From positions 1-9,384 of the forward strand of contig RHCK01000040.1 in the NCBI GenBank assembly GCA_010030605.1: a stretch of DNA of 9,384 bases, read 5' to 3'. This stretch comes from Acidimicrobiia bacterium. Its GTDB lineage: Bacteria > Actinomycetota > Acidimicrobiia > Acidimicrobiales > Ilumatobacteraceae. The translations under genes were made by a program, and so were the position numbers. Below the pieces are notes generated by a model. The model was not told where the DNA came from. It saw only the letters and a list, made by a program, of their open reading frames with translations, and did not search any database. Positions 6,033-9,384 of this stretch are shown piece by piece; positions within the stretch are counted from its first letter, which is position 1; each line of letters opens with the position of its first letter.

Positions 6033-6851
6033 TCAACTCTTGTTCTTGCGCTTCACCATGACGGGGTGAGGCACTGGTTCGGTGGTCGGTCGTTCCAACA
6101 CCTCGACCATGAGGTCGTACACGGTGCGTCCCACGGTTTCGATCAGCTCGTCCTTGAGGTACTTGTAGACGGGGTCCCGGCCGACGAACGCATCCGTGGT
6201 GTCGGTGCACCACCAATGCAGATCGTCCCCATCGTTGCCCCAATCACGCCGCTTCCATTCGCGCACGAAGGTGGTCACCCATCCGCTCGTGTCGGTGTGG
6301 TGCTCCAGGCGAATGGGCAGCTGCCAGCACACGTTGGGCTTCCAGTCGAGAGGACGTTCGCCGGCTTCGGAGGCCGCGATGTGGAACGCACAACCAGCAC
6401 CACCTTCGAAACCGGGACGGTTGAGGAAAATGCACGCGCCATCGACACGACGGGTCGTGGTGTCGCCGTTCTTGTGCTTCTTGAGGAACCCTTTCTTCGC
6501 CGCTTTGGGCTTCATCTGCCATTGAGCGTCGGTGAGCCGAACCACGTGTTTCACCACATTGGCCACATCGGCCTCATCGACGAAGTGAGCGCCGTGAGAG
6601 CAACAGCCCTGATTCAGTTCGGGGGTCGGATGATCGAGAACCCCCTGACACCCCTCTCCGAAGATGCATTTCCACGACGAGCGCATGAACGTGGCGTCGA
6701 TCATCCATGTGCGTTGCTCGGTGGGATCCTCGAACGAGATCATCTCGTGCAGATCCTCATGACGACCCGAGAGTCCCTCCACCTTGCGAGGCTTGGGTGC
6801 CGCGTTGGAATTTCGAGCGGCGTCGTGTGGGAGGGGCAAAGTGTCGGTCAC
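6033..6851 (-). CDS. cysteine-rich protein with DUF3109/YkgJ-like metal-cluster pattern, hypothetical
   Basis: This gene encodes 272 residues with eight cysteines: 62, 68, 83, 84, 140, 154, 175 and 215. Their contexts are CIFGEGCQG, NQGCCSHGAHF, GACIFLNRPGFEGGAGCAFHIAA and KPNVCWQLPIR. This order (a CC pair, C-I-F, a GC followed by His or Glu, then KPxxCxxxPIR) resembles the DUF3109 and YkgJ/CxxCxxCC families, which are thought to bind zinc or an iron-sulfur cluster. The match is from pattern memory and is moderate. There is no signal peptide or membrane segment; the first 30 residues look disordered and the C-terminus is basic (VMVKRKNKS). The start is the GTG at 6851, six bases after a TAACCT -10. 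It diverges from alaS and converges on typA with a one-base gap. The function is not known. Confidence 0.82.
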   Translation of the reverse strand: MTDTLPLPHDAARNSNAAPKPRKVEGLSGRHEDLHEMISFEDPTEQRTWMIDATFMRSSWKCIFGEGCQGVLDHPTPELNQGCCSHGAHFVDEADVANVVKHVVRLTDAQWQMKPKAAKKGFLKKHKNGDTTTRRVDGACIFLNRPGFEGGAGCAFHIAASEAGERPLDWKPNVCWQLPIRLEHHTDTSGWVTTFVREWKRRDWGNDGDDLHWWCTDTTDAFVGRDPVYKYLKDELIETVGRTVYDLMVEVLERPTTEPVPHPVMVKRKNKS

Positions 6852-6863
6852 GCGGTCAGGTTA
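6852..6863 (-). promoter_or_regulatory. leaderless-type promoter, -10 TAACCT, for the cysteine-rich gene
   Basis: On the minus strand TAACCT (6863 to 6858) is followed by GACCGC and the GTG at 6851. The spacing puts the transcription start on the G of the start codon. The block is the same as the rhodanese promoter except for one base. No Shine-Dalgarno sequence exists, and only weak -35 candidates can be found. Confidence 0.6.
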
Positions 6864-6898
6864 GGGGAATAGCCACGATGACCGCACGTGAGCAGGGG

Positions 6899-6912
6899 TA
6901 ACATTCGGTGAA
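6899..6912 (+). promoter_or_regulatory. leaderless-type promoter, -10 TAACAT, for alaS
   Basis: TAACAT (6899-6904) ends eight bases before the ATG at 6913, so transcription should begin at or just before the start codon. A TGAC at 6879-6882 could serve as part of a -35. There is no T-box leader and no room for one, so tRNA-sensing antitermination of the kind used for many Firmicute alaS genes is excluded for this promoter. Confidence 0.5.
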
Positions 6913-9384
6913 ATGTCCGCGTCCATACCCTCCACCGCGAACGAGTTGCGCCGAGCTTTCACCGGCTACTTCTCCGAACGTCAGCACACCACCGTCGATT
7001 CCGCGAGCCTGATTCCCCACGACCCGACCGTGCTTTTCACGGTGGCCGGCATGGTTCCGTTCAAGCCGTACTTCGTGGGTGACGAGGTGGCACCGTTCTC
7101 ACGTGCGGCCACCGTCCAGAAGTGTGCGCGAGCGGGCGGTAAGCACAACGACCTCGACGATGTTGGTCGCACCAAGCGTCACCTCGTCTTCTTCGAGATG
7201 CTCGGCAATTTCTCCTTCGGCGATTACTTCAAAGAATCCGCCATCCCTTGGAGTTGGGAGTTGGTCACCGAGCGATTCGGTTTCGACGGGGACCGCATCT
7301 GGATCACGGTTCACACCAGTGACGATGAGGCCGAGGCCATCTGGCACGAACAGGTCGGCGTTCCGATGGATCGCATCCAACGCCTCGGCGACAAGGACAA
7401 TTTCTGGCAAATGGGTGACACCGGCCCCTGCGGTCCGTGCTCCGAGTTGCACATCGACCGTGGACCGGCTTTCGGCCCTCCGGGAGGACCCCTCAACGAC
7501 CCCCACGGCGACCGTTTCATGGAGTTCTGGAACCTGGTGTTCATGCAATACAACCAGGCGCCCGACGGCTCCCGAACGCTTCTTCCGAAGCCATCGATCG
7601 ACACTGGTGCCGGCCTCGAGAGAATCCTCGCGTTGGTGCAGGGCAAGGATTCGGTTTGGGAGACCGACGCGCTGTTCCCGATCGTCGAGACTGCCCAGTC
7701 GGTCACCGGAGCGAAGTACCTGATCGGTGACTACGAGGATCGATCGAGTTTCAGCCTGCGAGTCCTGGCCGAACACGCGCGTTCCAGCACGATGCTGGTG
7801 TCCGATGGTGTCTTCCCGTCGAATGAAGGTCGCGGGTACGTCCTTCGGCGCATCATCCGTCGAGCGGTGCGCCACGCTTTCATGCTCGGCACCGAGTCAT
7901 TGGTCATGCCCCGGCTCGTCGAGACCGCAATCGACGTGATGGGTGAGGCGTATCCGGATGTGTCACGCCAGAAGGATTTCATCCTCGGAGTGCTCACCAA
8001 GGAAGAGGAACGTTTCCGACACACGTTGAAGACCGGTCTGTCCATTCTTTCCGACGAGATCGACAGTGCGACACGCGAGTCGCGCGGCATCTCGGGTTCC
8101 ACCGCGTTCTTGTTGCACGACACCTATGGCTTTCCATTGGAGGTCACCGAGGAAATCGTCGCGGAGAAGAACGTTGCCATCGACATCGATGGTTTCCAGC
8201 GCGAAATGGCGATCCAACGTGATCGCGCCAAAGCGGCCCGCAAAGGATCGGCACAAGGCCCCGAGCGAATGGACCATTACCGCGAGATTCTCGACGAAAA
8301 CGGAGTAACCGATTTCGTGGGCTACACCGAGAATCAGAGTCGATCACGAGTGGTGGCCATCGTCGATCTCGAAGATGGAACTCATGAGTTGTTCCTCGAT
8401 TCAAGTCCCTTCTACGCCGAGAGCGGTGGACAGGTTGGCGACACCGGAACCATCACCGGGCCCGATGGCACGTTCCAGGTTCTGGACACCACGTTCGCAC
8501 TACCCGGCCTGCGACGACATCTCTGCCGATCGATCGGCGGAGAGATTCGGGTCGGCGACACCGTGGAGGCCGTGATCGATATCGATCGCCGGACCGCCAT
8601 TCGTCGTCACCACACCGCCACTCACGTCCTGCACTGGGCTCTCCGCGAAGTGCTCGGCGATCACGTGAAGCAAGCGGGTTCACTGGTGAACGACGAGCGG
8701 TTACGTTTCGACTTCAGCCACTACGCGGCCGTCGGCGACGACGAGCTTCGTCGCATCGAAGACCTGGCGAACGGCGTCACCTTGGGCAATTCATCGGTCA
8801 ACTCCGAGGAGATGGACAAGGACTCGGCCATGAAACGCGGAGCAATCGCGTTCTTCGGCGACAAGTACGGCGATCGGGTGCGAGTTCTGGAAGCCGGACC
8901 GTCGGTCGAACTCTGCGGGGGCACGCACGTGTCCGCCACCGGTGACATCGGCATCATCAAGATCACTTCCGAGTCTTCGATCGGAGCCAACCTGCGTCGA
9001 ATCGAGGCGGTCGCGGGCATGCGGACCCTCCACGTGGCTCGTGCGGCCGAAGAGGCTTTGATCGGGGCGTCGCGGCTCGTGGGCGCTTCGGTGGACGACG
9101 TCGTGTCGGGCATCACGAAGAAATTGGACGAAATCAAATCACTCACCGATGAGAACAAGGTGTTGCGTTCCAAGCTCGCCACGGGTCGCGCGTCGGAGAT
9201 CGCGGCGTCCGCTCTCGGAGGCATCGTGATTACCCGAGTCGACGAGTTGTCTCCCGGCGACTTGCGCGATCTCGCTCTTGCGGTGCGACAGCAGCCCGGC
9301 GTCGAGGTGGTGGTGTTGGGTGGGGTTTCGTCCACCGGCGGCGTCACACTGGTGGCCGCGGTTCAACCGGGATCAACGACTCCG
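6913..9384 (+). CDS. alaS: alanyl-tRNA synthetase (3' end cut by window edge)
   Basis: AlaRS charges tRNA-Ala and clears mischarged Ser or Gly. The frame is open from the ATG at 6913 to the last base: 824 codons, against a usual 870 to 900. The class II core includes HLVFFEMLGNFSFGDYFK (motif 2, about residues 90-107), DTGPCGPCSEL (about 170-180) and motif 3 GAGLER (232-237). The helical tRNA-binding part follows (EGRGYVLRRIIRRAVRHA). The editing domain carries all four zinc ligands in HHTATH (His567 and His571) and CGGTH (Cys668 and His672). A coiled-coil stretch around KKLDEIKSLTDENKVLRSKL leads into the C-Ala (DHHA1) domain, of which the visible end VEVVVLGGVSSTGGVTLVAAV is intact. There is no frameshift. 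The start is supported by the -10 TAACAT just upstream. It is divergent from the cysteine-rich gene. Confidence 0.98.
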   Translation, partial: MSASIPSTANELRRAFTGYFSERQHTTVDSASLIPHDPTVLFTVAGMVPFKPYFVGDEVAPFSRAATVQKCARAGGKHNDLDDVGRTKRHLVFFEMLGNFSFGDYFKESAIPWSWELVTERFGFDGDRIWITVHTSDDEAEAIWHEQVGVPMDRIQRLGDKDNFWQMGDTGPCGPCSELHIDRGPAFGPPGGPLNDPHGDRFMEFWNLVFMQYNQAPDGSRTLLPKPSIDTGAGLERILALVQGKDSVWETDALFPIVETAQSVTGAKYLIGDYEDRSSFSLRVLAEHARSSTMLVSDGVFPSNEGRGYVLRRIIRRAVRHAFMLGTESLVMPRLVETAIDVMGEAYPDVSRQKDFILGVLTKEEERFRHTLKTGLSILSDEIDSATRESRGISGSTAFLLHDTYGFPLEVTEEIVAEKNVAIDIDGFQREMAIQRDRAKAARKGSAQGPERMDHYREILDENGVTDFVGYTENQSRSRVVAIVDLEDGTHELFLDSSPFYAESGGQVGDTGTITGPDGTFQVLDTTFALPGLRRHLCRSIGGEIRVGDTVEAVIDIDRRTAIRRHHTATHVLHWALREVLGDHVKQAGSLVNDERLRFDFSHYAAVGDDELRRIEDLANGVTLGNSSVNSEEMDKDSAMKRGAIAFFGDKYGDRVRVLEAGPSVELCGGTHVSATGDIGIIKITSESSIGANLRRIEAVAGMRTLHVARAAEEALIGASRLVGASVDDVVSGITKKLDEIKSLTDENKVLRSKLATGRASEIAASALGGIVITRVDELSPGDLRDLALAVRQQPGVEVVVLGGVSSTGGVTLVAAVQPGSTTP
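8525..8587. repeat. two 14-bp perfect palindromes inside alaS
   Basis: GCCGATCGATCGGC (8525-8538) and GATCGATATCGATC (8574-8587) are both perfect inverted repeats and lie 35 bases apart in the editing-domain coding region. They share GATCGAT. They may be a side effect of the codons used for Ile-Asp, Arg-Ser and Ile-Gly. Confidence 0.5.

Noticed and set aside
6066..6872. Plus-strand frame of 268 residues opposite the cysteine-rich gene
   Set aside because: The minus-strand frame has an ordered cysteine pattern, a GTG start with a well-placed -10, and a stop that abuts typA. The plus-strand frame has none of these.
6852..6912. T-box or other riboswitch ahead of alaS
   Set aside because: The intergenic space is 61 bases and the likely transcript starts at the start codon, leaving no room for a leader RNA.
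7099..7875. Minus-strand frame of 258 residues inside alaS
   Set aside because: It is antisense to the catalytic core of alaS and has no independent start signal.

Overview
The window is about 9.4 kb of compact, moderately high-GC bacterial chromosome. The gene families (DUF3151, a DUF3073-like acidic-tail protein, RNase D with HRDC domain, an actinobacterial-style TypA), the frequent GTG starts and the near absence of Shine-Dalgarno sequences all suggest an actinobacterium. I would guess the Acidimicrobiia/Ilumatobacter side, but that placement is inference. All genes look like ordinary housekeeping or conserved core genes. I see no mobile element, CRISPR array, tRNA, rRNA or phage gene, and no stretch over 300 bases without a gene.

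Layout from left to right. An alpha/beta hydrolase (+) is cut by the left edge, apparently by only one base. It converges on a small two-helix membrane protein (-). A 73-bp divergent promoter region then serves that gene and a rightward run: DUF3151 protein, MobA, a single-domain rhodanese and RNase D, packed with gaps of 0 to 9 bases. A 259-bp intergenic region follows, the largest in the window. After it comes a second rightward pair, the small acidic-tail protein and TypA/BipA, whose stop and start codons overlap. TypA converges, with a one-base gap, on an unnamed cysteine-rich protein (-) with a DUF3109/YkgJ-like cysteine pattern. That gene diverges from alaS (+, alanyl-tRNA synthetase) across 61 bp; alaS runs off the right edge after 824 codons.

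Themes. Translation and RNA quality control dominate: AlaRS, the ribosome-associated GTPase TypA and RNase D. MobA adds molybdenum cofactor maturation, and the rhodanese next to it may add sulfur handling. The most striking sequence-level signal is regulatory. Five transcription-unit starts carry a TANNNT -10 hexamer ending only 6 to 8 bases before the start codon with no Shine-Dalgarno sequence, so their mRNAs are probably leaderless. Two of them share an almost identical 15-base block, TA(G/A)CCTGACCGCGTG. The acidic-tail gene is the exception, with a clear GGAG ribosome binding site. I found no convincing novel multi-gene system.
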